From the NCBI GenBank assembly GCA_963844655.1, contig CAWJPA010000006.1, forward strand, positions 310,001 through 374,000: a stretch of 64,000 nucleotides of DNA, given 5' to 3'. Source of the stretch: JASHPR01 sp963844655 (GTDB lineage: Bacteria > Actinomycetota > Actinomycetes > Streptosporangiales > Streptosporangiaceae). Within the stretch, counting starts at the first letter, position 1. Each line of letters starts with the position of its first letter. Shown here piece by piece: positions 25,326-33,657 of this stretch. The notes beneath the pieces are model-generated. The model worked only from the letters and a program-made list of their open reading frames with translations, had not been told where the DNA came from and did no database searches. A program made the position numbers and the translations under genes.

Positions 25326-26078
25326 TCAGCTGGCCGGTTTCAGTACGTAGCCGACGCCGCGGACGGTGTGGATGAGCGGATCGCGTCCCGCGTCGATCTT
25401 CTTGCGCAGATAGCTGATGTAGAGCTCGACCACGTGCGCCTGGCCGCCGAAGTCGTAATTCCAGACCCGGTCCAGGATCTGCGCCTTGGACAGCACCCGC
25501 CGCGGGTTGCGCATCAGGAACCGCAGCAGCTCGAACTCGGTGACGGTCAGCTCGATCAGGTCGCCGTCCCTGCGCACCTCCCGGGCGTCTTCGTCCATGG
25601 TCAGATCGGCCACGGCCAGCTCGGTCCCGGCCCGGGCCCTGGCCACGCCGGCGCGGCGCAGCAGGCCGCGCAGCCTGGCCAGCACCTCCTCCAGGCTGAA
25701 CGGCTTGGTCACGTAGTCGTCGCCGCCGGCCGTGATGCCCGCGATCCGGTCCTCGACCGCATCGCGCGCGGTCAGGAACAGCACGCAGACGTGCGGCAGC
25801 TCGGCGCGCATCCGCCTGAGCACCTCCAGCCCGCTGAAGTCCGGAAGCATCACGTCCAGCACGACGGCGTCCGGCTGGAACTCGCGGGCGGTCCGCACCG
25901 CGCCGGCGCCGTCGGCCGCGGTCCGGATGTCCCAGCCCTCGTACCGCAGCACGCTGGCCAGCAGCTCGGCCAGGCTGGGCTCGTCGTCCACGACCATGAC
26001 CCGGATGGGCGTGCCGTCCGGGCGGGTGTCGACCTTGCCGTCGGCAGAGTCGGCGGGTGGGTTCTGTGTCGCGCTCAT
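25326..26078 (-). CDS. OmpR/PhoP-family response regulator
   Basis: A 250-residue regulator. The receiver domain has MVVDDEPSL (acidic pair), VVLDVMLPDFSG with the phosphorylated Asp, and YVTKPFSLEE with the conserved Lys; the C-terminal winged helix has LTVTEFELLRFLMRNPRRVLSKAQIL and LRKKID...IHTVRGVGYVLKP. The second of two adjacent ATG codons (26078) is preferred as GGAG is 5 bases ahead of it. It precedes the histidine kinase and follows the ferredoxin gene by about 80 bases, so it may be on the same long transcript as the electron-transfer genes. Confidence 0.92.
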   Translation of the reverse strand: MSATQNPPADSADGKVDTRPDGTPIRVMVVDDEPSLAELLASVLRYEGWDIRTAADGAGAVRTAREFQPDAVVLDVMLPDFSGLEVLRRMRAELPHVCVLFLTARDAVEDRIAGITAGGDDYVTKPFSLEEVLARLRGLLRRAGVARARAGTELAVADLTMDEDAREVRRDGDLIELTVTEFELLRFLMRNPRRVLSKAQILDRVWNYDFGGQAHVVELYISYLRKKIDAGRDPLIHTVRGVGYVLKPAS

Positions 26079-26159
26079 CATGACTCCAGGATGATCCGCT
26101 GCCCTCGGCCGCCCGTATGCATTTCCTCTGAGTTTCCTCTGCTTATTCTGCGGTAGCGC

Positions 26160-26363
26160 TCAAGACGCGTTGAAAAGCTTCAACGCGAGCGCCGGGCAGT
26201 CGGTCACCGCGCGCCTGGCCTTCCTGGCCAGGCCGGCGGGCACCGGCTGGTCGGCGACGATAGGGAAGCCCCACTCGTCGAGCGTGACCAGCTCGGGCAG
26301 CAGCTCGGCACAGAGGCCGTGCCCGGAGCAGGCGATCGGGTTCACCCGCAGCTTCGCCGTCAT
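26160..26363 (-). CDS. Small 3Fe-4S-type ferredoxin
   Basis: A 67-residue ferredoxin with CSGHGLC (two Cys, residues 12 and 18) and CPALAL (residue 55): a C-x5-C...C-P pattern that supplies three ligands, as in [3Fe-4S] ferredoxins of actinobacteria. Its start lies 3 bases after the stop of the NuoF-like gene, so it is probably its direct electron partner. P450 partners share this fold, but the only P450 in the window is 37 kb away. Confidence 0.85.
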   Translation of the reverse strand: MTAKLRVNPIACSGHGLCAELLPELVTLDEWGFPIVADQPVPAGLARKARRAVTDCPALALKLFNAS

Positions 26364-26366
26364 CGG

Positions 26367-27689
26367 TCAGCTCCAGTCCGCGTTGCTCGAGGGCCCGGCC
26401 GGGATCGGCAGGAACGGTGCCTGGCTGGCGGCACTGCATTCACCCCGCGCGTGCTCGCCGATCTCCGGGGCGAACATCCGCAGCGCGCTGCGCACGAACC
26501 GGGTCGTGCCGTCGGGGTGATGGCAGGCACCGCGGCCGTCCACCAGGCCAGCCCAGCGACTCAGGTCGTCCACGATCCCGGGCCGCGGGCTCTTCCCTGT
26601 CGCGCCCGCCAGCTCGGCCAGCGCGTTCGCGATCCGGGGCAGGCCGTTCAGGCACGGACCGCACTGCCCGGCGGACTCCAGCGCGAGGTACCTGGCCACC
26701 CGCGCGGTCTCGATCAGGCCGCAGCGGTCCGCGGGCAGCGCGGCGAAGATCCCGGCCCCGGTGAACGCCCCGAGGCGCCGCAGGTCGGAGTTCAGCAGCA
26801 GCAGCCGGGAGACGTACGCGACCGGCAGCCAGGCCCCGTGGTACCCGCCGGCCAAGATGGCCAGCGGGCCCGGCCTGGCCTTCCCGAGGCTGAGCAGGTG
26901 GGAGATGGGGGTGCCCAGGGGCACCTCGGCCACGCTCGCGGAGCCGTCGGCCTGGCGCAGCGTGCACAGCATCGTGCCCGGCTCGTCGCGTGTGCCCGCG
27001 CTGCGGAACCAGTCCGGGCCGTACCGGGCGATCAGGGCCATGTGGGCCAGCGTCTCCACGTTCTGCACCAGGGTCGGGCGCCCGTCCACGCCGCTCTCGA
27101 AGACCCGCGGCGGGGAGAACGTCGGCAGCGCCAGCCCGCCGCTGACCCGGCTGGCCAGGGCCGTTTCCTGCCCCGCGATGAAACGGGCCGGAGCCGGCAT
27201 GACCTCGACAGGGACGCGGTCCAGCCGGCGCGCGCTGCGCTCGGCCACCTCGGCCTCGATCCGGGTGCGCTGCATCAGGTCGCGGCGGATGTACAGCACC
27301 ACCCGCCGGGCGCCCACCGCCTCCGCGGCCAGCTGCAGCCCGTCCAGCGGCAGGTGCGGCGCCAGCCCGAGCAGCGCCTCGTCCTTGTGGCTGGCGGGCT
27401 CGCTCTCCGCGGCGTTGCCGACGACGACCGCCTGCCCGGAGCCGGCCGCGGCCACGGCCTCCAGCTTGCGGTAGGTCGGGAAGCTCGCCCCGCCGCGGCC
27501 GGTCAGCCCGGCCGCCTTGATCTCCCCGGCCAGCACGCGCTCCCGGCCCCGGTAGGGCACGGGCCCGTGCAGCCCCAGGTGGGTATCCAGGTCATGGCGC
27601 CCAGCATTCGGCGGCGGCAGCAGCCGGGGCAGCGTGACCTTGCGCTGCGGCCCGGATTCGGCCACGGGGCTGGCGGTGGCCTGGCTCAT
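26367..27689 (-). CDS. NuoF-like FMN/iron-sulfur flavoprotein
   Basis: A 440-residue protein resembling the 51 kDa (NuoF) NADH dehydrogenase subunit. GLTGRGGASFPTYRKLEAV and NAAESEPASHKDEALL are the FMN/NADH-binding loops; the SLBB-like and iron-sulfur regions follow. The cluster motif reads ESAGQCGPC...GAC, where canonical NuoF has ESCG-x-C-x-x-C, so the first Cys ligand is Ala. No other complex I genes are present. With the ferredoxin and the ferric-reductase-like protein it probably carries electrons from NAD(P)H to or across the membrane. Confidence 0.85.
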   Translation of the reverse strand: MSQATASPVAESGPQRKVTLPRLLPPPNAGRHDLDTHLGLHGPVPYRGRERVLAGEIKAAGLTGRGGASFPTYRKLEAVAAAGSGQAVVVGNAAESEPASHKDEALLGLAPHLPLDGLQLAAEAVGARRVVLYIRRDLMQRTRIEAEVAERSARRLDRVPVEVMPAPARFIAGQETALASRVSGGLALPTFSPPRVFESGVDGRPTLVQNVETLAHMALIARYGPDWFRSAGTRDEPGTMLCTLRQADGSASVAEVPLGTPISHLLSLGKARPGPLAILAGGYHGAWLPVAYVSRLLLLNSDLRRLGAFTGAGIFAALPADRCGLIETARVARYLALESAGQCGPCLNGLPRIANALAELAGATGKSPRPGIVDDLSRWAGLVDGRGACHHPDGTTRFVRSALRMFAPEIGEHARGECSAASQAPFLPIPAGPSSNADWS

Positions 27690-28312
27690 CGGCCCGCCCG
27701 CGTCAGCAGGTCAGGGTCGGCCATCAGCTCCGGCACCCGGCGGGCGCGTGGGGTCTGGGCCAGGGCCCGCGCGATCCGCCAGACCAGGGCGATCAGGACC
27801 GCGAGGATGCAGGCCAGGGCCACGCCGAGGAGCGGGCCGTGCTGCATGTCCTTGCTCGAGTAGACGCTGTGCACGACCGCGACCGGCCACGAGCCGTAGG
27901 CCAGCCAGTGCACGGCCCGCCAGGTCCTGCGGCCGATGTGGGCGCGCAGCAGGCTGGTCACGATGATGGCGACCATCAGGTCGGCGGCCACCGCGCCGAG
28001 GCCCAGCCACAGCGGCTCGTAGGCCGATACGAACGGGATCACCGCCGCGGCCGCGCTGATGTTGACGAACGAGTCGAGCACCGCCGTGGCGATGTGCACC
28101 CCGATGAACGTGATCGAGAGCAGGGACAGGTAGCGGTGCAGCCCGAGGACCGCGAACGCGGGCAGGCCGGGCAGCCGCCCCTGCCGGTTCACCAGCAGGC
28201 CGATGATCATGACCAGGGACATCAGCACCAGGCTCACCACACCGGTCGCGCGGCTGGTGTACCAGAGCGCGAGCGTCGAATGGAGGTCGTTCGTGCTGAA
28301 GATGTTCATCAT
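27686..28312 (-). CDS. Ferric-reductase-like two-heme membrane protein
   Basis: A 208-residue membrane protein with about six helices. His59 and His73 (13 residues between) and His135 and His148 (12 between) sit in facing helices, the pattern that binds two b hemes in ferric reductase/NOX-type domains. It has no FAD/NAD domain of its own; the NuoF-like protein encoded by the next gene, with an ATGA overlap, could supply electrons. Function: trans-membrane electron transfer; the outside acceptor is unknown. Confidence 0.87.
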   Translation of the reverse strand: MMNIFSTNDLHSTLALWYTSRATGVVSLVLMSLVMIIGLLVNRQGRLPGLPAFAVLGLHRYLSLLSITFIGVHIATAVLDSFVNISAAAAVIPFVSAYEPLWLGLGAVAADLMVAIIVTSLLRAHIGRRTWRAVHWLAYGSWPVAVVHSVYSSKDMQHGPLLGVALACILAVLIALVWRIARALAQTPRARRVPELMADPDLLTRAGR

Positions 28313-28656
28313 GAGCCCCCGGTGGTGACCTGACCGGCCCCCGAGCTCGACGCCGGGGCGGAACCCGGCGACTGCAGCCCGCTGGACGAGGAGCTCTGCG
28401 AGCTGCTCCCGGACGAGCCGCTGGAGGTGCTGGAACTACCCGAGCTGCCTGATGTAGCCGAGCTGCCTGATGTGGCCGAGCTCCCCGATGTGCTGGTGCT
28501 GGCATGGCTCGCCGCGTGGGCGCCGGGCAGTTCGAGCGCGATCCCGCCGGCGGCGATCAGGCTGGCCGCGGTGGCTGAGACGGCGACCGCGCGCAGCCGC
28601 GATTTCCCTCGGTTCCTGGAATCAGGCGACGAAGTCTTCTGCTTGCGGTGGCTCAT
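28309..28656 (-). CDS. Secreted Ser/Gly-rich low-complexity protein
   Basis: A 115-residue protein: basic N-terminus, signal peptide-like helix (LRAVAVSATAASLIAAGGIAL) cut near GAHAAS, then about 60 residues made almost wholly of Ser, Gly and Thr (repeats of SGSSATSGSS) and the tail GQVTTGGS. No cofactor motif is present. Its stop overlaps the ferric-reductase start (ATGA), so it is the first gene of that operon. In related operons this place often holds an FMN-binding surface protein; here no such domain is seen. It could be a wall-linked spacer. ATG 28656 is preferred over 28674. Confidence 0.65.
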   Translation of the reverse strand: MSHRKQKTSSPDSRNRGKSRLRAVAVSATAASLIAAGGIALELPGAHAASHASTSTSGSSATSGSSATSGSSGSSSTSSGSSGSSSQSSSSSGLQSPGSAPASSSGAGQVTTGGS

Positions 28657-28742
28657 GGAAGTGAGTCTTACCAATAGCTCTCGGTCGGCGCTATGGGAAA
28701 GCTCTCATCACCCTATGAACATCCATTGCGGCCAATCCCGCG

Positions 28743-30107
28743 TCACCGCATCCGGTCGATGATCTCCCGGACCAGGCCCATGGACGTGTGCGGGTGCAGG
28801 AACGCGAACCTGGCCACGGTCTCGCCCTCCCACGCCGTCGGCGGGATGAACGCGACCTGGTCGTGCAGCAGCCGGTCGGCCCACTCCGTGTACCGCGCGG
28901 AACTCCAGCCGTGGCGCCGGAACAGCACCACGCCGAGTTCGGGCTCGCGGATCAGCTCCAGGTAGTCGCGGGCCCTGATCTCGTCCGCGGCCATCCGGGC
29001 CAGGGCGATCGCGCCCTCGATGGCCTCGGTGTAGGCCTTGACGCCGTACACGGCCAGCGAGAACCACAGCGGCAGCCCACGGGCCCGCCGGGTCAGGTGG
29101 TAGGCGTAGTCGGTCGGGTTCCACTCCGCGGGGTCGCCGTGGATGACGTCGAGGTACGAGGCGTCCTGCTTGTGCACGGACCGGGCCAGCTGGGGGTCGC
29201 GGTAGATCAGCGCGGCGCAGTCAAACGGCGCGAACAGCCATTTATGCGGGTCGACGATGAACGAGTCGGCGTGCTCGATGCCGTCGTAGCGGCCCCGGAC
29301 GCTCGGCGCGAACAGCCCGGCGCCGCCGTAGGCCCCGTCCACGTGGAACCACGCGCCCAGGTCGCGGGCGACGAAGCCGGCCCCGGCCAGGTCGTCGATG
29401 ATGCCCGCGTTCGTGGTCCCCGAGGTGGCCACCACCGCCGCGATCGACCCCGGGTCGCCGTCGGCCTCGATGGCCGCCCGCAGCGCGCCGCCGGTCAGCC
29501 GGTGGTCATCGGTGGGCACGGTCAGCGGGTCCATCTCCAGGATCCGCAGCGTGTTGATGATCGAGGAGTGTGCGTCCGCGCCGACCGCCACCCGCCACCG
29601 CTGGCCCGGCTGGCCCGCGTCGGCGGCTCGGCGCTTGGCCACCTCACGGGCGACGACCAGCGCCGACAGGTTCCCGGCCGAGCCGCCGGACACGAAGCAC
29701 CCGCCCGCCGACGGCGGCAGCCCGGCCCGGTCCGCGATCAGGCGCAGCACCTGGTTCTCCGCGTGGATCGCGCCCGCGGCCTCCAGCCAGGAGATGCCCT
29801 GGATCGAGGCGCAGGAGATCAGCATGTCGAACAGCAGCGACGCCTTGGTCGGCGCGGCGGGGATGAAGCCGAGGAAGCGCGGGCTGTCCGCGGAGATCAC
29901 CGCGGGAGCCAGGCACGACGTGTACACACCGAGCACCTGGTCCGGGTTGTGCGGCTGGTCGCCGAGCAGGCCCGCCACCGCGGCCTCGAGCGCCGCAGGA
30001 TCGCGGTCGCCCTCGTCCAGCGGAACCGGGTCGAGCCGCAGCCGGTTCTCCGCGTACGCGAGTACCGACCTGATCATCTGCTCGGTGGTGGCGTCCACGC
30101 TGTGCAT
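28743..30107 (-). CDS. PLP-dependent amino-acid decarboxylase (group II, AADC/GAD-like)
   Basis: A 454-residue enzyme of the pyridoxal-dependent decarboxylase family. FVSGGSAGNLSALVVAR binds the cofactor phosphate, AAVVATSGTTNAG is conserved, WFHVDGAYGGAG holds the Asp that meets the pyridine ring, and VDPHKWLFAPFDCA contains the Schiff-base Lys. Family members turn aromatic amino acids, Glu or diaminobutyrate into amines; the exact substrate is not fixed by these motifs. The start ATG 30107 is chosen over an open upstream frame. It is divergent from an ATP-grasp gene and a copper amine oxidase gene, which both fit amine metabolism. Confidence 0.88.
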   Translation of the reverse strand: MHSVDATTEQMIRSVLAYAENRLRLDPVPLDEGDRDPAALEAAVAGLLGDQPHNPDQVLGVYTSCLAPAVISADSPRFLGFIPAAPTKASLLFDMLISCASIQGISWLEAAGAIHAENQVLRLIADRAGLPPSAGGCFVSGGSAGNLSALVVAREVAKRRAADAGQPGQRWRVAVGADAHSSIINTLRILEMDPLTVPTDDHRLTGGALRAAIEADGDPGSIAAVVATSGTTNAGIIDDLAGAGFVARDLGAWFHVDGAYGGAGLFAPSVRGRYDGIEHADSFIVDPHKWLFAPFDCAALIYRDPQLARSVHKQDASYLDVIHGDPAEWNPTDYAYHLTRRARGLPLWFSLAVYGVKAYTEAIEGAIALARMAADEIRARDYLELIREPELGVVLFRRHGWSSARYTEWADRLLHDQVAFIPPTAWEGETVARFAFLHPHTSMGLVREIIDRMR

Positions 30108-30233
30108 GGGCGAAAACGTAGATCGCGAACGGGCGGGGCCGCAAGGGCCGGCGCGCGTGGCGTGGCGATATGGAGGGTAATGGTGATCTAGACGGGCGAA
30201 AAGCACCCGGGTGCGGCCGACGAGGAGGCCAGG

Positions 30234-31685
30234 ATGACAGGCAAGCTCCGCGGCGTCTCCGACCTCCGGGAGTTCTTCCGCACCAACGAGACCCCCATCT
30301 ACTTCATCTCGCCCACGGCCTTCAACCTGCTGGGCATCGACCGCTGGGTCCGCAACTTCCACTATGTGACGTACTACGACTCGTTCGAGGGCAGCCACCC
30401 CAGCGTGTTCGTGCCGCAGGACCGGGAGGCGCCCGAGTTCGAGTCGATCGAGGACATCTGCAACTTCCTGCTGGCCAGTCCCGAGGTCACCAGCTTCGTG
30501 CGGTCGAACGACCCAGACGGCCGGGCGGTGTTCGTCATGTTCGACGAGCAGACCGAGGAACTAGCGGAACGCGCCGGACTTCGGGTCGCCCACCCCCCGG
30601 CCGGCCTCAGGCACCGCCTGGACTCCAAGATCGTCACCACCGAGCTCGGCAATGACGCGGGCGTGCCCAGCGTGCCGAACGTGCTCGGCCGCGCGGCCAG
30701 CTACCAGGAGCTGACCGAGCTGGCCAGCCGGCACGGTCTGGGCGGGGACCTGGTGGTGCAGACGCCGTACGGCGACTCGGGCAAGACCACGTTCTTCATC
30801 AAGAGCGAGGCCGACTGGGACAAAAGCGCGGCCAAGGAGCCGCTGGCCGACCACGAGCTCAAGGTCATGCGCCGGATCGACCACCGCGCGATCGCGGTCG
30901 AGGCGGTCCGCACCCGGTACGGCACGCTGGTCGGGCCGCTGATGAACGACATCACCGGTCACCCCGAGCTGACCCCGTACCGCGGCGGCTGGGCCGGCAA
31001 CGACTACCCGGCCACGCTGACCAGCGCCCAGAAGGCCCGGGCCCGGGACCTCACCTGCCGGCTCGGCGACCGGCTGGCACAGGAGGGGTACAAGGGGTTC
31101 TTCGAGGTGGACTTCCTGGTCGACACCGGCACCGGCGACCTCTACCTGGGCGAACTCAATCCGCGGATCAGCGGCATCAGCTCGATGACCAACGTAACGG
31201 CCGGGGCTTACGCGGACATGCCGCTGTTCCTTTTCCACCTGCTCGAATACCTCGACGTCGACTACGAGGTCGACATCGACGAGATCAACGAGCGCTGGTC
31301 CCGCGAGGCCAGCGTCGACGTGTGGAGCCAGATCATCATCAAGGAGACCGGCGACCAGGTCGAGCTGCTCACCCACGCCCCGCGGACCGGCATCTACGAG
31401 CTCCGGGAGGACGGCACGGCCGCGTTCCGGCGCTGGGGACACGACTGGCACGGGATCCACAGCCAGGCCGAGGCGTTCTACCTGCGCATCCAGGGCCCGG
31501 GCGACTACCGCTACCAGGGGGCGGACCTGGGCGCCCTGGTGACCCGCGGGCGCCTGCAGACCGACGACAACCAACTCGAGGACCGGTGCAAGCAGTGGAT
31601 CACCGGCATCCGGGCTCAGTTCGCCGGCGCACCAGTGGCCCCGCAGCAGCCCGCCGTCACACCGCAATCCTTCAAGATGGCCTGA
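30234..31685 (+). CDS. ATP-grasp enzyme, biotin-carboxylase-like
   Basis: A 483-residue enzyme with a clear ribosome site (GAGGAGG). LRHRLDSKIVTTELGNDAGVPSVPN, DLVVQTPYGDSGKTTFF (ATP-binding loop), FFEVDFLVDTGTGDLYLGELNPRISG (metal-binding Glu/Asn of the ATP-grasp fold) are seen. The N-terminal about 110 residues and the C-terminal 130 residues are not like true biotin carboxylases, and no biotin carrier gene is near. ATP-grasp ligases join a carboxylate to an amine or thiol. Flanked by an amino-acid decarboxylase and an amine oxidase, an amine-acylating role is plausible but unproven. Confidence 0.78.
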   Translation: MTGKLRGVSDLREFFRTNETPIYFISPTAFNLLGIDRWVRNFHYVTYYDSFEGSHPSVFVPQDREAPEFESIEDICNFLLASPEVTSFVRSNDPDGRAVFVMFDEQTEELAERAGLRVAHPPAGLRHRLDSKIVTTELGNDAGVPSVPNVLGRAASYQELTELASRHGLGGDLVVQTPYGDSGKTTFFIKSEADWDKSAAKEPLADHELKVMRRIDHRAIAVEAVRTRYGTLVGPLMNDITGHPELTPYRGGWAGNDYPATLTSAQKARARDLTCRLGDRLAQEGYKGFFEVDFLVDTGTGDLYLGELNPRISGISSMTNVTAGAYADMPLFLFHLLEYLDVDYEVDIDEINERWSREASVDVWSQIIIKETGDQVELLTHAPRTGIYELREDGTAAFRRWGHDWHGIHSQAEAFYLRIQGPGDYRYQGADLGALVTRGRLQTDDNQLEDRCKQWITGIRAQFAGAPVAPQQPAVTPQSFKMA

Positions 31686-31748
31686 ACGCTAACTCCACCG
31701 GCGCATGCCGAGCACAATGGGCCGGACTGGCCCGCAGGACGGAGGCGC

Positions 31749-33647
31749 ATGGGGAATCAGTCAGGCCCGCATCCGCTCGACCCGCTGACCGCCGACGAGG
31801 TACGCGCGGTCGCGGCCATCCTGGGGCGCGACCGGGACGTCACGCCGCCGTTGTGGCGGTTCGCCTCGATCGAGCTGAAGGAGCCGCCTAAGGCCGCGCT
31901 GGCCGGCGCGCTCCGTGCGGCGCTGGCCGTGTGCTGGAACACCGGGGACGGCCAGGCCTACCGCGCGGCAATCTCGCTGGACGACGGGGCGGTGACCGGC
32001 TGGGAGCACCTGCCCGGCCAGCAGCCCAACATGACCGTGGACGAGTGGCACGAGTGCGACGAGATGCTCCGCGCGCACCCCACGCTGATCGCGGCGCTGG
32101 CCCGGCGCGGCATCACCGACATGTCGCGGGTGCTCACCGACGCCTGGGCCTACGGCGCGGCGCTGGTTCCCGAGCGCTACCGGGGGCTGCGGCTCGGCTG
32201 GGCCGATGTGTGGCACCGCGGCAGCGAGGACGGCAGCCCGTACGCGCACCACGTGACCGGCCTGCATCCCGTGATCGACATGAACCGGATGGAGCTGCTC
32301 GAACTCGAGGACAGCCTGGACACTGACCCGCCGGAGGTCATGGGGGAGTACCTGCCGAAGCTGATCGGCACGCCGCTGCGCGAGGTGAAGCCGCTGGAGG
32401 TCAGCCAGCCGGACGGGGTCTCGTTCACGCTGGACGGCCGGCTGCTGCGCTGGCAGAACTGGGAGCTGCGCCTGGGCTTCAACCACCGCGAGGGCCTGGT
32501 CCTGCACACCGTGGGGTTCCGCGACGCGGGGCGGCTGCGGCCGGTCGCGCACCGGCTCTCGTTCGCCGAGATGGTGGTGCCGTACCGGGACGCCACTCCC
32601 GATCACTACCGGCGCACGGCGTTCGACATCGGCGAGTGGGGCCTGGGCTTCATGACCACCTCGCTCGAGCTCGGCTGCGACTGCCTGGGTGAGATCACCT
32701 ACCTGGACGCGGTCGTGCACGACTCGCGCGGCGAGCCGCGGACGATCACCAACGCGATCTGCATCCACGAGGAGGACCACGGCATCGGTTGGAAGCACGT
32801 GGACGAGCGGACCGGCCCCGAGGTACGGCGGGCCCGGCGGCTCGTGCTGTCGTTCCACGTCACGGTCGCGAACTACGAGTACCTGGTCTACTGGCGCTTC
32901 TACCAGGACGGCAACATCGAGTGCGAGGTGCGGGCCACCGGGATCATGGTCACCTCGTACTTCCCTGACGGGCGCAAGCCCCCGTACGGGACGCTGGTCG
33001 ACCAGCGCACCTACGCGCCGTTCCACCAGCACTTCATCGTGGCCCGTCTCGACCTGGACGTGGACGGCCCGGACAACACCGTGTACGCGTCGCAGTCCGA
33101 GCCGGCCGCGGTAGGCGGGGACGACCCTTACGGCCTCGGCCTGGTGCTGCGCGAGACCCCGCTGCGCACCGAGGCCGATGGGCAGCAGGACTACGACTGG
33201 AGCGTGCAGCGAACCTGGAAGGTCGTCAACACCAGCGTGCGGAACGGCCTGGGCACGCCGGTGGCCTACAAGCTGGTCCCGTCCGGCGCGTTCCCGCCGC
33301 TGATCGACCGGGCGTCGCCCGCGTTCCTGCGGGCCGAGGTGATCGGGCACACCCTGTGGGTCACCCCGCAGCGCGACGACGAGCGCTGGCCGTGCGGCGA
33401 CTTCCCGGTGCAGAGCGAACATGACTCCGGGCTGCCCCGGTGGACCGCGCAGAACCGGTCGATCGAGGACACCGACGTGGTGCTCTGGTACGTGTTCGGC
33501 ATTCATCACATCACCCGGCCCGAGGACTGGCCGGTGATGCCCGTGGACACGGTGTCGTTCTGGCTCAAGCCGTTCGGGTTCTTCGACCGCAACCCCGCGC
33601 TCGACGTCCCGCCCAGCCCCGGTCACGGTGAGCCGCCCGCGGGCTAA
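31749..33647 (+). CDS. Copper-containing primary-amine oxidase
   Basis: A 632-residue copper amine oxidase. The TPQ-forming site is VANYEYLVYW with the precursor Tyr at 376; the catalytic base is Asp293 in AFDIGEWGLG; copper ligands are His426 and His428 (FHQHF) and His587 (HHITRPEDWPVMP). All key residues are present, so it should be active: RCH2NH2 + O2 to aldehyde, ammonia and peroxide. No signal peptide is seen; it is likely cytoplasmic. It follows the ATP-grasp gene by 63 bases with GGACGGAGG before the ATG, so the two are probably one operon. Confidence 0.92.
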   Translation: MGNQSGPHPLDPLTADEVRAVAAILGRDRDVTPPLWRFASIELKEPPKAALAGALRAALAVCWNTGDGQAYRAAISLDDGAVTGWEHLPGQQPNMTVDEWHECDEMLRAHPTLIAALARRGITDMSRVLTDAWAYGAALVPERYRGLRLGWADVWHRGSEDGSPYAHHVTGLHPVIDMNRMELLELEDSLDTDPPEVMGEYLPKLIGTPLREVKPLEVSQPDGVSFTLDGRLLRWQNWELRLGFNHREGLVLHTVGFRDAGRLRPVAHRLSFAEMVVPYRDATPDHYRRTAFDIGEWGLGFMTTSLELGCDCLGEITYLDAVVHDSRGEPRTITNAICIHEEDHGIGWKHVDERTGPEVRRARRLVLSFHVTVANYEYLVYWRFYQDGNIECEVRATGIMVTSYFPDGRKPPYGTLVDQRTYAPFHQHFIVARLDLDVDGPDNTVYASQSEPAAVGGDDPYGLGLVLRETPLRTEADGQQDYDWSVQRTWKVVNTSVRNGLGTPVAYKLVPSGAFPPLIDRASPAFLRAEVIGHTLWVTPQRDDERWPCGDFPVQSEHDSGLPRWTAQNRSIEDTDVVLWYVFGIHHITRPEDWPVMPVDTVSFWLKPFGFFDRNPALDVPPSPGHGEPPAG

Positions 33648-33657
33648 GCTGCGGCGG

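Noticed and set aside
30234..31685. Biotin-dependent carboxylase
   Set aside because: No biotin carrier or carboxyltransferase gene is near, and the end regions differ from biotin carboxylases.
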